Positions 19,697-31,340 of a DNA stretch of 64,000 nt are shown here, piece by piece; positions within the stretch are counted from its first letter, which is position 1, and each line of letters opens with the position of its first letter. This DNA is from Lineus longissimus. Lineage: Eukaryota; Nemertea; Pilidiophora; Heteronemertea; Lineidae. The stretch covers positions 11,410,001-11,474,000 of the forward strand of contig NC_088314.1 in NCBI RefSeq assembly GCF_910592395.1. The letters are read 5' to 3'. A program made the translations under genes and the position numbers. The notes beneath the pieces were generated by a model. The model was not told the DNA's origin. It ran no database searches and saw only the letters and a program-made list of their open reading frames with translations.

Positions 19697-21036
19697 ATGC
19701 CTGGAATTTCTTGATGGTTTTGCCGACTTGGACAAGCTGATTAGGAGTAAAGACTGGAAGCTATATGCAGGTCGTACACCCTTTTTGGCTCACCGTAAGG
19801 GGAGTCTATACGATAGCGCTGTGTCCGTCGGCGGCGGCGTCGTCGTCATCGTCCGTCGTATCCTGTTTCAGAAACAGTGGCACGTTTCTTAACTGCTAGG
19901 GCTATGAACTAGAAACTTTGTACACAGCACCCCCTAGGTCAGGTGACCTCTGACACTGAATTTCGGTCTGATCTGATTCTCAACTTGGCCACCAGGGGGC
20001 CAAATGTCAATATCTAAAAAGTGTGATATCTCGCTTTTTAGTGACTTGTTTTCGATGAAACCTTTGTTGTAGGTACTCATAGCAAATATACATCTTATAT
20101 CATACAGGTTTTTAATTTGACCTACTTCTCAAGGTCACAGAGGTCATATGGCGTAAATTGGCCGTTAGAGTGTTAACTATGGCACGTTTCTTAACCACTA
20201 AAGCTATGAACTTGAAACTTGGTACATATAACCCCCTATATCACATAGCCTCTGGTGCTGAATTTCAGTTTGATCTGATTCTCAACTTTGCCACCAGGGG
20301 GCCAAAAGTGGAAATCTAAAAAGTGTGATATCTCGCTTATAAATGCCTTGTTTTCAATAAAATTTGTATGGTATGTTCTCTTAGGAAGAATACATCACGT
20401 ATCTTATGGGTTTTCAATTTGACCTACTTTTTAAGGTCACAGAGGTCATATGGCGTAATTTGGCCGTTAAACTATGGCACGTTTCTTAACCAGTAAAGCT
20501 ATGAACTTGAAACTTGGTGCATGTAACCCCCTACATCAGATAACCTCTGATGCCGAATTTTGTCTCGATCTGATTCTTTATTCGGCCACCAGGGGGCCAT
20601 AATGGAAAAAGTAAGAAGTGCAATATCTTGCTTATTTTTGGTGATTCGTTTTCAATAACATTTTTATGGTACCCAGCTAGCAAATTACATGGGACCCATA
20701 TGGGTGCCAAATGGGCAATCTGGGTTGCCAATATGGGCCCCATCTAAACAAACCATATGGGGCCCAGATGGGAAACATGGGGCCCACATCCCCAGACACG
20801 TTGTCTCAAAAAGGGATTGCATGGGGACACTGAGTTGAGTTCATTGAGAATGGAAAAACGAAACAAAATGTATGATAAAAAAATGAAAATATTTATTTGA
20901 TTTCTATAATGAATTGCAGTTGATACTGAATATCAACAATGTCAAAGCACCAATGTCATTGAATAAACCTGAGATTTTGTCCTGCATTTCCATGTTTTGG
21001 CAAGTCACTGTTCATCACTATGGTTATATAATATTC

Positions 21037-21242
21037 TTAATTGTCACTATCAGTATTTTGTGGCTCTGGCAGGGCAGGGTCATTTCCACCTGGCAATTGT
21101 TGTTCATTGACGACTTCAACTCCTCTCGCCGCACGTTTTCCTCCTAGTCCTCGATCACGCGCATTCGTGAACTATGTTGACATTTTCTCTGCGATGGCCT
21201 TGTCTGTTGACTGCTTCTGATAGGCATGTTTGCGAACACTTC
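21037..21242 (-). pseudogene. Homeodomain-like terminal exon, copy 1, with a stop in place of Trp
   Basis: Minus-strand segment from an acceptor (TTTGGTTTCAG before 21242) to TAA at 21037. It encodes a short basic region with the helix-3-like core where copy 2 has STWFTNARDRG. Here the Trp codon is TAG. The tail (VVNEQQLPGGNDPA...) is acidic. The stop would remove the helix and tail. Confidence 0.45.
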
Positions 21243-21778
21243 CTGAAACCAAAGACGTATAGTGTAACAGTATTATGTACATCACAATAGTTTTCTGACA
21301 AGGCTACGAGTACTACTACACAGGTCTACAATACATGATCATGATAAAACAGCAAAACAGGCTGGCAAGACACACTGCACAGTGTATTTTCACGTACATA
21401 AATGTACACAGTTAAATGTAGTGTAGCATGTACAGTTACAGTACACTAGCAGCCTACAACGAACGGGATATCACAACAAAAACATCAAAGAATCTGCAGG
21501 ATTGTATTGAAAGAATGTATATAAAGCACACAAACATCAAGATTGGTGCTTTAGTAGACAAGGTCACTAGCAGCCTACAACGAACGGGATATCACAACAA
21601 AAACATCAAAGAATCTGCAGGATTGTATTGAAAGAATGTATATAAAGCACACAAACATCAAGATTGGTGCTTTAGTAGACAAGGTCACAACTAACCTGGC
21701 AAACAAAAACCTGAGATTTTGTCCTGCATTTCCATGTTTTGGCAAGTCACTGTTCATCACTATGGTTATATAATATTC

Positions 21779-21984
21779 TTAATTGTCACTATCAGTGTTT
21801 TGTGGCTCTGGCATGGCAGGGTCATTTCCACCTGGCAATTGTTGTTCATTGACGACTTCAACTCCTCTCACCGCACGTTTTCCTCCTAGTCCTCGATCAC
21901 GCGCATTCGTGAACCATGTTGACATTTTCTCTGCGATGGCCTTGTCTGTTGACTGCTTCTAATAAGCATGTTTGCGAACACTTC
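21779..21984 (-). CDS. Homeodomain-like terminal exon, copy 2, open
   Basis: A minus-strand exon candidate with a good acceptor (GTTTCAG just above 21984) and a TAA stop at 21779. It encodes KQSTDKAIAEKMSTWFTNAR then DRGLGGKRA. WFxNAR preceded by a short helix strongly resembles helix 3 of TALE-class homeodomains (which have WFxNARRR), but the flanking basic residues are fewer. The rest of a homeodomain would have to be in an upstream exon, which I did not locate. It may be part of a transposon DNA-binding protein rather than a host homeobox. Confidence 0.4.
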
Positions 21985-23362
21985 CTGAAACCAAAGACGT
22001 ATAGTATAACAGTATTATGTACATCACAATAGTTTTCTGACAAGGCTATGAGTACCACTACACAGGCCTACAATACATGATCATGATAAAACAGCAAAAC
22101 AGGTAGGCAAGACACACTGCACAGTTTATTTTCACGTACATAAATGTACACAGTTAAATGTACAGTAACAGTGTAGCATGTACAGTTACAGTAGCCTACA
22201 CTAGGAGCCTACAACGAACGGGATATCACAACAAAAACATCAAAGAATCTGCATGATTGTATTGGAAGAATGTATATAAAGCACACAAACATCAAGATTG
22301 GTGCTTTAGACAAGGTCACAACTAACCTGGCAAACAAAAAACTATTCTAATCAATGAAATTATGGGAAAGTTTCTCTGCTTTTTGAATACTGGCGTGAAG
22401 AACAAAATCAAATATGGCGGCTGACAATGGCGTGCAAGGAGGCGACAATACTCGTCCCCATCAGCTCTTTCAGCTCCATTGGAGACGCACGATGCACTCG
22501 GAGGCCAATGGGGACGATTTTGATTTGCTTTGGCGCCAAACAAATTTTGTAAAATGCCAGCTTTACTCATAAATTTTATAAAACATATTTCATTATCATA
22601 ATCTTGAATGGGCCTCATGTTAACCCTTTATTTTTAAAACATATAATTGGAAATTCTCGGATGTGGGATTGATATGGGGTTCATATGGGATACATTGGGC
22701 TTACAATTCTCAATAGATCCCCATATCAACCATCGCAAACCCACATGGGGCCCATAACTCAAAACCCATATGGGCTTTCCCATATGGGCCCCACATGGTG
22801 AAATCCCATGTGAGATAAACCATCTTGGTCCCACATGGGTTACATGTGGGCCAGATGGGACCCTGCTTGCCCAGGTAAAACCCATGTGGTTCCCATATGT
22901 TTTGCTAGCTGGGTAGGTTCTCCTAGCAAGGATGCATCACATATCATATGAGTTTTTGATCTGACCTGCTTTTCAAGGTCACAGAGGTCAAATGGCGTTA
23001 ATTGGTCGTTTGATTGTAACTATGGCAATTTTCTTAACCACTAAAGCTTTGAACTTGAAATTTGATACACATGACTCCCTAAGTCATGTAACCTCGGAAA
23101 CCGAATTTCGATCTGATCTGGTACTCAACTCGGCCACCAGGAGGCCAAAACAAAAATAGGTAAAAAGTGCAATATCTCGTTTATTAGTGACTTGTTTTTG
23201 ATGATATTCTTATGGTACTTACACCAAGCAACGATACAGCACATGTCGTACCGACTTTGGTTTGACCTATATACTATACATGTACAATGTTTCTTAATCT
23301 GGATGAATTCCAAAGCACCAAATATCTATACGGTGAGCACAATGGCCCCTGGCCGTTTCATT

Positions 23363-24082
23363 GAGCAGCACTAAACTGAATTTCATGAAACAATCACTCG
23401 AATTTGCTTTTTCTACTTATAAACCTGAACTAATTCACTGCAAAGGCATCATGATAGTGCCTGGAACAATTTCAAGGGAAGACTGTGACAATAATCATGT
23501 AAACAGAATCAAAATTGTACGCAGGGATGGACCGCACATCCCCATGATCAAACTTTTCCCCGAATCCTGGTGGATTCTTCATAGTTGTCGTACCGCTAGC
23601 TATGAGGACTATACTGCATGGCATTTGTCTTTCATGTAGCGCATTTAGACATTTTTAAATGCATGTGCACAATTATGTAGTAGTTTGTACATTTTTACCA
23701 GTCTACAATAAAACAGCAGTCGGTGGGCAAGAATAGGAAGCTTTGACCTATCCCAAACAAAAAATGGCTCTTTTCCACCATGTTTGTTGCTTCTGAGATG
23801 ATGACGGTTACCTAGACATGTATATTTTTCAAATGTCTAGGCCAACGGTTAGCCTTCTTTGTTTTCAAACTCAGCTAATCAACAGCAAATTTCAAATTTG
23901 GCTGTTTGAGTTAAACTATTGCACGTTTCTTAACGGCTAAAGCTATTAACTTGAAATTTGGTACACATGATTCCCTAGGCCATATAATCTGTGACACTGA
24001 ATTTTGGTCCAATCTGACTTTTGACTTTGGCACCAGGGGGCCAAAACTAAAAAACTGGTAAAAAGGGCAATATCTCGCTTAT
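23363..24082. other. Spacer with a family R fragment
   Basis: An open frame of 92 codons at 23361-23639 has no recognised domain. About 23900-24080 is a diverged R monomer (a 'ttgcacgtttcttaacggctaaagc' block and a GCACCAGGGGGCC block near 24035). Confidence 0.4.
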
Positions 24083-24460
24083 TGGCTCACCAAAGGGAAG
24101 TTTATACCATACCGCTGTGTCTGTCGTCCGTCTTCTCTTGTCCGCCGCCGTCCTGGGTCCGTCCGTCCGTTGTCCGTCAACATATGGGGCATGTTTGCTC
24201 ACTGACACTGTTGAGTCTAGAAAGTTGAAACTTGATATGAGGATGTATTATGACAACATGACACACAAAAAATCATGGCCATTTGACCTACTTGCTTGGC
24301 TCCAGGCGTACATCTTTAAAAACCTTATTTTGTCAATATCTCATGAACCCTGATAGCTAGAACGATGAATTTTTTACTGTCAATATTTCTGATAAGACTA
24401 CATGACAGAATATACAGGTTTTTGATGTGACCTGCTTTTAAAGGTCACAGAGGTCAAACT
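24083..24460 (+). repeat. Diverged R-like repeat with CGTCC head
   Basis: Begins GGCTCACCAAAGGGAAGTTT, then a CGTCCGTC-rich head (24120-24175) and a body unlike the main monomer, then an exact DR3 at 24442-24456. The head and DR3 block link it to family R. It is probably another subfamily. Confidence 0.6.
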
Positions 24461-25790
24461 CTAAAATTTCAACTTAAACACCATTAGAGGAAGGCAGTCG
24501 CGTTAATGGAATCAAACTAATGGTATTGAAAGAGCTGTTTTGCTCTGACCTGCTGAAACACAGTTGGAGCAAAGGCAGTCGTGTTTGTCATCAAACTGAA
24601 GGTATTGAAGAGCGGGATTTGACAAAAGAACCCATCAACTACTTCATTCACTGTAGTTCAAATAAAACCTTCACAACTGTCATCCAACCTAGGGGCAAAA
24701 TTCATAAAGGGTGTTTAAGGTTTAGGCGTGTGTAACTTCTCCCTAATTAGTTTCAGGGTCTATTCATATTCTATGAAGATTAACTTGAAGGACCTGAATC
24801 TGTCTATTCAGTAGTTAGATGCTGTTTTCAGCCAAACGCCCTTTATGAATTTGGCACCAGTTGTCTAAGTTTGATTCCATCTCCTTGTAACTAGGCAGAT
24901 TTGCCCTTGCTTAGAAACGACAGCGTCACCCTTCCGGCAATAATATGAGAGTAAACAAAAACCACCATTAATGATGCAAAGACCAAATCTAACCCTTCAT
25001 GCAATAAACATGTAGAGGGATGCCCAAACATGAGCTATTAGTATTTCATGATGCTGTATTTATTGAACTTGAAGGACTATTTTTATCGATTCTTGTAATG
25101 TTGCTCAACTTCTACTGACTGTTATTCAATTTCTGCTTGGTATTTGTCACAATCCAGGCTTCCAAACGACCTAACGGGACTCAAGGTCATATTACCCCCA
25201 TTTTGATGACTAACACTGGTCTCTGGACTCTCTCACTCGTTGTGCACCCTACAGTGTCTGCACGGAGTGCCTCGCTTTTGATTTTTGCACTTGGGGTAAA
25301 GATCTGTAGAGATCCAAATGCACATCACAATCTTTCCCGAGAGCTCGGCTTCGGCCTTAATCAAGAATGTGTATACAACTCGTTAGCATTAACACAGGTG
25401 TCCTGTATCATTTCCCCTGCGTTGCAATGATTAACATTTTCAAAATCACACCATCTTGTATATTTCAGTCATACCTGACAATATGCAAGGGGTATGCTTC
25501 AAAAGATACCTGCCGCCCGACATAGAGGAGGCTCCATACTTTCAGTTTTTTGTTCCTTAGATATCATTATAATGCCAGTCATATTTCTTCATATTCAAGT
25601 TGCGAGAGGGCATAAATACTGGAAGGGGTTGTGTTAAGGAATACACACTAGCAATGGGGTACCCCTTGCATGGAGGGATGAATTTTATAAATACCAAACT
25701 TACAAATCTGTAGGAATAAGTATTTAAAAGTCAACCAAAGTAACCACTCATTTCGTGTTTTGTCACTAAAACAGTATGATATTGTTTCAG
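24461..25790. other. CPT2 intron, unassigned
   Basis: Two similar GGCAGTCGYGTT blocks occur at about 24495 and 24579. An open frame at 25137-25430 follows an acceptor-like CAATCCAG, but its composition is not convincing as coding. The intron ends with TGTTTCAG at 25790. Confidence 0.4.
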
Positions 25791-25888
25791 ACTTGGCAAA
25801 GATGAGATAGTGAGCTATAAGGACTCGAGACATGTCGTTGTGATGAAGAGGGGCAACTTCTATGTGTTTGACATCCTTGATAAGGACG
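25791..25888 (+). CDS. CPT2: CPT2 exon
   Basis: A 98-bp exon between ATTGTTTCAG and GTAAGT. It encodes LGKDEIVSYKDSRHVVVMKR then GNFYVFDILDKDG, the counterpart of human CPT2 ...[21 protein letters not shown]. It continues exactly from the previous exon (two bases carried over) and ends with one base of a Gly codon completed in the next exon. This is part of the N-terminal acyltransferase half that shapes the acyl and CoA tunnel. Confidence 0.95.
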
Positions 25889-25924
25889 GTAAGTGCTGCT
25901 CAAAGTGAATGTTGTCCTCACCAT

Positions 25925-26520
25925 CATCATCATCATCAAGTCCCTTAACCTAATGACTGTGGGGGCAACACAGCAGTGTTCACAATTAATCTCCACTGAA
26001 ATTTGTTTTCAGCATCCTGTATTAGCTGGTTTGTACACAGTCCAGTCCACTCGTGAATGTCGCTAAGCCACCATAATTTCGGTCTGCCCCCTTTCCTTGA
26101 GCCCTCGACTGAACCCTCTGCAGAATAATGTTCGTCAGTGAGCCCTTTGCACGGCTGGCATGAACGAACCAATTGAGCTTTCTTTTCTTCACAGTTGTCA
26201 ATAATGTGTCATGTGGCCCTATAAGTTCAGTCACTAGATCCCTTACCCACACATAGCTGGTATGGGCAGATCAATAGATTTGTATCAGTCTCCGATAACA
26301 GTTCATTTGAATGCCGCAATGCGTTTCTTAATTTCTGCATTGAGAGTCGTTGATTTGGCTGCGTACAGAAACAAGGATAGAACAAGCGGGAGTTTTGTCG
26401 CAGTTGAAATGGTGTGGTCTTGCCAAATTTGCTTGAGTCTTGCCTGCGCTGCAGTTGCTTTTGCAATCCCAGCCTTGACCTCCTTCGCAAAGTGGTGTGA
26501 GGTTTATCGTTCTAATTGTT
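25925..26520 (-). mobile_element. LINE 3' end, degenerate
   Basis: On the minus strand there are C-terminal motifs typical of LINE reverse transcriptases after the polymerase domain: LIGPHDTLLTTVKKRKLNWF, then a GGRPKLWWLSDIHEWTG block in a shifted frame. The 3' end is marked by a GATGATGATGATG run (about 25922-25940 on the plus strand, read as CATCATCATC). At least one frameshift and some stops are present. The simple-repeat tail suggests an RTE- or L2-like LINE. Confidence 0.65.
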
Positions 26521-27034
26521 GAGCACGCCATTTGGCTTAAACCTTACATACATTTATGATCTGTACATTTTGAGTCATAGTATGCAAATGTATGTGCCTA
26601 TCACAAGTTAACCATTGATTCCGACCTAATTATGGATTTTTTAATTATAAATTGGAAACTGATCAGTGAGTGCATGCGCCTTAATTGCAGTTTGATAATT
26701 GTTTTGTCTGGCAATTAGTAGCTAATCAAAATTTATTAACACATCTGCCTAAATTGTTAGATCGTTCACATCAACACAAGTCAACAATTTATATTGTATA
26801 TTTATTTGTTATCCGATTAATCAAATGTATACCACATGTGCAGAGTATATTTTTTCGTTTAATTTTTGATCGTTCTATTATTGTTTTGCACCTCAGCTGT
26901 TTGTAGCTGAATTACAATGGGCTTCATCATGGCTTCCAGTTAATTGCCCGAGAGAGCTCTGGGATGAAATGAAACTTGACGTGACCTGTCTCTTTATTTG
27001 AAAGACTATGTGAGCAACCTTCTCCTTCTCCTAG

Positions 27035-27097
27035 GTTTACCTGAAAATGACAATATTCAAGAGTTCAGACCAACCAAATACCACATGAAGCAAATTG
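27035..27097 (+). other. Candidate exon, unidentified
   Basis: A 63-bp open stretch between a strong acceptor (TTCTCCTTCTCCTAG) and a GTTAGG donor. In the frame with a 2-base lead it encodes LPENDNIQEFRPTKYHMKQI with no stop. It does not fit between neighbouring CPT2 exons, whose protein is contiguous without it. Possibly part of a nested gene. Confidence 0.3.
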
Positions 27098-27392
27098 GTT
27101 AGGCTGTTTTCAGATATTCCTCATATCTTGGATAAATTATAATTAATGTATACTTCGAAGCTTGTATGACTAACATTTGCTACCTTTCTTTTATAGACAT
27201 GTTATATAATATGATACTTCTTTCTCATGGGGAGCAACCCTCTTCTGAATTTTTTAATGAACCTTTGCTCTAAGGGTCCACTTTCCTCATGAACCAATGT
27301 GTGTACCACAGTTTCATGATGCAGGGACTATAGATTGTTATGTTATCATATTACTGTATCTTCTTATTAAAGGCCCCGCATCTTTCTATCAG

Positions 27393-27503
27393 ATAAGGCT
27401 CAAACTTCCCCTCCCCCAAGTCAATGAAGTGCCAAGAACCAAAACACCTTGCACTCTAGAGCTAAACCTTCCATACCCCAATTCCTGCCTAAAAAGCAAC
27501 CAG
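27393..27503 (+). other. Candidate exon, unidentified, phase-compatible with the next
   Basis: A 111-bp open stretch between TTTCTATCAG and GTATGA, exactly 37 codons. It is proline-rich (VPRTKTPCTLELNLPYPNSC). It joins in frame to the candidate exon at 27685. I do not recognise the protein. Confidence 0.35.
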
Positions 27504-27684
27504 GTATGATATAGTGCATCAATAGTAATGTAGGCCTACAATATTGGTCTGTAAAGTTAATAGGTCTAAAAGAGACTATACTAATAGGAAATCGTCTTGA
27601 TAGTAGAGGGATTATTAACACTCTTGCTAATTGACCCGTAATTCTTGGCAGTAAAACGACTGAACTTCTAAAGCCTATATACAG

Positions 27685-27890
27685 GTAATGCGACCGCCCT
27701 GCTATGACGACCAAGAATTGCCGGTTCCGAATGGTTTCCTCTCTAATTACCATTACAAGGCCCCCGGTACCACGACCACTGGAATGGGTGATCCCAACGA
27801 CCAAATTCACCCCTCTAACCCGACCAAAGGTGTCAAACCTGACATCAGTGCGCCGCGTATTGAAATTTTCTTTGGTGATTCAAAGCAAAG
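27685..27890 (+). other. Candidate exon, unidentified
   Basis: A 206-bp open stretch between CTATATACAG and GTGAGA. It encodes a Pro/Tyr/Asn-rich peptide (MRPPCYDDQELPVPNGFLSN, YHYKAPGTTTTGMGDPNDQI). Codon use and good splice sites look coding. Its phases do not fit CPT2. Extended, Pro-rich, tyrosine-containing sequence like this is seen in some ciliary filament-lining proteins, but I make no assignment. Confidence 0.38.
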
Positions 27891-30290
27891 GTGAGAACAA
27901 CTTTATTCATTAAATTGCAAATTAAACCAAAACACAGGAGAAAATATGTTTTTATTTGCAATGATAGTATGCAATACGTGAAGCCATGATAACAAAGCAA
28001 ATAAGTCCCAATTTTACATGATGCCGCCAATGGACAAGTAACAGCAAATTGACAAGTAAGCGGCTCGCAAATGCGCCAAGCAAATGCTGCCCAGACTTTA
28101 AGCGGACTGGACGAGCCGAATCACATGACCAAAAATTGTCAGAACTCAAAATGAAAGATCTAATGAACCCATACTTCGAAGAACTGTTCTTGTGACGCAT
28201 GGAAATAGAAAGAACAGAAGTTGAAGCGTGCATGATCTGAGTCAGGTGGCGTTGCTACATGGATGAGCAGCATACACACACGGTTGACAATTTTGGTGGG
28301 AAAACCTGATCATGCATTTTCAACTTCACTAACGTGACCACCCCGGTTACGCAACCATTCAACCTCGGTCCCATGAGTAGTCATGTTACCGGGGTTCCAC
28401 TGTAAATACATGACCAAACCTTTACAAATGCTTGCGTGAAAGGAACTCATTACCCAAAAGTTAAAAATGGCACAAGCTAGTATAGGGAGTTTTATGAGAA
28501 AATGTTCAATCTAACGGCGATGTAATTTCATAAATCATAGAGAACTTTCAACTTGACAAATGTATCAATTGAAACATGTAATGGAATTAACATCTTATCA
28601 TTTTACTCTTTTGGAATACCCATCTGGTTTTGCATAAATTGCAATTTGAATGTTGACATTCAACATTAAAACCGTTTAAATTCATTTTGTTCAAAACTGA
28701 GCATCAAGACAAAATCATTAAAAAATGTTAAGGAGCAAGATAGTTTGATACATCATTATGCACATCACAAATCCATGTTATACCTATCCAAATTAAATGG
28801 CCAAGCAAAATGAATCGAATTTTTGGAATGAATTAAATTCATTTCATCCAAAAAGTGAGGATTATGTGATGTGAAAGTGAATGAGTAAATACTAAATTTG
28901 ATAATGCATTAAACAGGCAGGAGAATTTGTTGAATTTTTTAATGTGTATGAACTAAACAGTTTAGGTACTTTCAATACCTCTACAACACTAATTACTGGA
29001 TCTGGGATAAATTACCTGAGCATATGTTGTAACATCCTGACATAATCAGGGATTTTCAATACTCCACCTCTCGGTATTTCAAATTTTGTATACGAGGGTG
29101 GAGTATCAAAAACCTGTATTTCCGGATGACGTTATAAGCTCTAGAGCTGCAAAGAGTGTAAAGAATTACTGAATACACAAGTTTGCAATAGAACCTACGC
29201 CCTTTGACCCGCCCAGGATTGTGGCCTGGGCACTTCATTATGACAACAGCCACCAAATTTCTTTGATATGATCCCCTGCAAGGGAAAACTAATGACTTTT
29301 CAGATTCGTCTCCACCATACTGCACCTGCGCTTTGGGAGATGAATCTCATGTAATGACCTGATGGGACAGATCGACCCAGTCTCGATCAGGTACAACTGC
29401 GCTCTGCATTGACATAGGCTGAATACCTAGGTAATGCCACTAGCATAACCTTCTGGAAAATCGTATATATTTTGCCAAAATGTGTGTTTTCGTGTTGGCT
29501 AAGTTTAAACTTCGTCTTTATCAATGAGTAGCGGAAGAGATATAAGCCTTGCTAAATGTAAATAATTCATCGATCCAGAGATTAAGATACTAATATTGAG
29601 CGTAGTACCGGTACAAGGTTGCGCTCTTTAGCCGCCATGATGACCAATTCTATCGCTCATATAAATAGTTGACATGAACTATATATGAGTTCTTTTTAAC
29701 TTGATGTGTTTTCTTGCATTGCAAACATATTGTTTGTTGTATCAAAGCAATAAATATAATGTTGACGACAATGGTACTTTGCGTTAGTTTGCATTTGAGG
29801 AAGAACACGCATCGATATGATGAGTGAGGCGGTCACTGGCGAGCTCACTTAAAATTGCAGGCAGCTGCCGACTCAGAATTTAGGCTGAACATTGCGGTCG
29901 TGTCGAAGGTGAGAGAATTATTCTATTTTTGTCGGGTGATTGAAGTACCGGTGAACAACATCATTAGCAGTCCGTTAGAATTTATACAATATCCTTCCCA
30001 CATGATGATCCAAAAGTTCTGAGAAATCGGCAATGGCGGATTGCCATCAGCGAATTCAGGCCGGTATTCATCACAATCATGACAATTGTACGTTAAAAAC
30101 ACCCATGAAGGACTCAATATCACCCAGACTCCACTCATAAGATATACCTCCACTGAAAATAATTGCTGAAACCTCTGTAAACATGTCATGAGTGCTGAAA
30201 TTGACCATTTTAAAGATCGTTTTCCTCTCCCCGATGGCCCCTGTAGAAATGTACTGTACAGCACGTATAGATACACGCGAATTATTTAGA
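27891..30290. other. CPT2 intron, unassigned
   Basis: AT-rich sequence without convincing coding, RNA genes or repeats that I recognise. Short open frames on both strands lack domains. Confidence 0.4.
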
Positions 30291-30294
30291 ATTA

Positions 30295-31340
30295 AACACT
30301 TGACCAAAAAGTCAACTTTACACCTGGGGTAAAGTTTACTTTTCTCTTTGGGTAAAACAAACTTTTCATCCTGTGTGAACTGCCTTCCTCTGTTAGGATT
30401 GACCCCAAGTAGGTGAAATCCTCCACCTTTTCGAGAAGGTTACCTCTCAAACAGACGTCAACAGTTTCCTTCTTTCCAGATACTATGTTTTTGGTGTTTT
30501 CCAGGCTAATCTCCATGCCGTATCTGCCGCTCGTGTGATCCAGCTTTGTTGCCTGATTGTTCTGGTCTTCCGAGCCATTAATGAGGTCAATGTCATCCGC
30601 AAAGCGGAGATCACTTATCACCCTCCCTGAGACTTTCACGGGGGACTGATGGTCAATTAGCGCTTCAGACATGATATTCTCCAGGAAGATGTTGCACAGG
30701 GTTGGGGAGAGTAAACGGCTCTACCACACTCCATCTTATCTTTGGAAACATCATTGAACTCCTCTCCTGTCTTAATCATGCTGGTTGATGCCCTGTACAA
30801 TGCTTCAGTAGAGTCAACGATGCCCCTGCTGATGATGAATCGCCGCTTAACTGTCGAAAGGCCCTTGTGGCATAAACGCTCAAAACACCTCTTATACTAG
30901 TCTACAAAGGTGTTGAATATAGGTTTCCCTAGCTCCTTGCACTTCTCGCAAACTACTTTTAGGTTGAAGATCTGTTATGCTGTTGATCTGCTCTTCCTGA
31001 AAACAGCTTGCTCTTCCGAGAGGATAGCTTCTATTTGTGGTTGTAGGCGCCTCAACAGCCTTTCAACAGGATCTTGCTGTGGTGACTTATAAGGCGAATT
31101 GTTCTGTAGTTCTGGCATTTCCGTAGGTTACCTTTCTTGGGAAACGGGAGGACGATGAATGTGGTCCAATCATGGGGTAATTCGGGCAGTGCAGAACACA
31201 TGATTACAGATTCTGGTGTAGAGTTTCACGACAGGCTCACCACCACTAGCCAGAAACTCTGCCGGTAGGTTGTCTAAACCTTGAGGCTTTCCGTGCTTTT
31301 AATTGCTGCCTCAACCTCTTATTCGAGGAACTCTGTAGTC
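30295..31340 (-). mobile_element. LINE reverse transcriptase fragment
   Basis: Reading the minus strand from ~31190 down, FPKKGNLRKCQNYRTI marks the start of an RT palm domain. After frameshifts and stops comes an open frame (30292-30672) with the catalytic RFADDIDLI, then YGMEISLENTKNI and VEDFTYLGSILTEEG, a standard LINE RT and thumb order. The element is dead. It could belong to the same LINE family as 25925-26520, which covers a more 3' part. Confidence 0.75.

Larger units (their letters stand above)
20968..22320. repeat. Tandem duplication inside the TA-flanked transposon
   Basis: A ~740-bp unit beginning AACCTGAGATTTTGTCCTGC occurs at 20968 and again at 21708. Within it a ~120-bp block, CCTACAACGAACGGGATATC onward, occurs at about 21452, 21573 and 22208. 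Copies are nearly identical, differing by a few substitutions, so the duplications are recent relative to the surrounding R repeat. Confidence 0.85.
20672..22913. mobile_element. 2.24-kb DNA transposon with TA target duplication
   Basis: Terminal inverted repeats CCCAGCTAGCAAA (20672) and TTTGCTAGCTGGG (ending 22913) are flanked on both sides by TA. Removing the element restores a continuous family R monomer. Subterminal regions are dense in CCCATATGGG and GGGCCC-type palindromes on both ends. The interior has a large tandem duplication and a candidate minus-strand C-terminal exon (see separate entries), but no recognisable transposase core. The superfamily is not certain; a TA duplication fits Tc1/mariner and several others. 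Confidence 0.85.
20132..22990 (+). promoter_or_regulatory. DR3 nuclear-receptor-like sites (AGGTCA n3 AGGTCA) in family R
   Basis: AGGTCACAGAGGTCA occurs exactly at 20132-20146, 20434-20448 and 22976-22990. It also occurs in other R or R-like copies at 10346-10360, 24442-24456, 50011-50025 and 50312-50326. It is a perfect direct repeat of the AGGTCA half-site with 3-base spacing, the arrangement bound by vitamin D receptor/RXR-type heterodimers in vertebrates. Single-mismatch versions occur in most other monomers (for example 8789 and 9089). Occupancy is not known. Confidence 0.45.
19787..23362 (+). repeat. Family R copy 3, interrupted by a DNA transposon
   Basis: The left end GGCTCACCGTAAGGGGAGTC at 19787 is followed by a CGG/CGTC-rich head and monomers with exact CCACCAGGGGGC at 19989, 20291 and 20586 (spacings 302 and 295). 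The third monomer is cut at 20671 and resumes at 22914. The copy ends with GGTGAGCACAATGGCCCCTG at 23332-23362. Exact DR3 sites fall at 20132-20146, 20434-20448 and 22976-22990. Confidence 0.88.

Noticed and set aside
22322-22618. Minus-strand 98-codon frame in the TA-flanked transposon as transposase
   Set aside because: No DDE or other catalytic motif is visible and the frame does not continue into neighbouring exons.
27421-27810. Minus-strand 129-codon frame over the candidate exons
   Set aside because: It crosses the plus-strand splice sites and has no recognisable domain; the plus-strand exon structure is more convincing.
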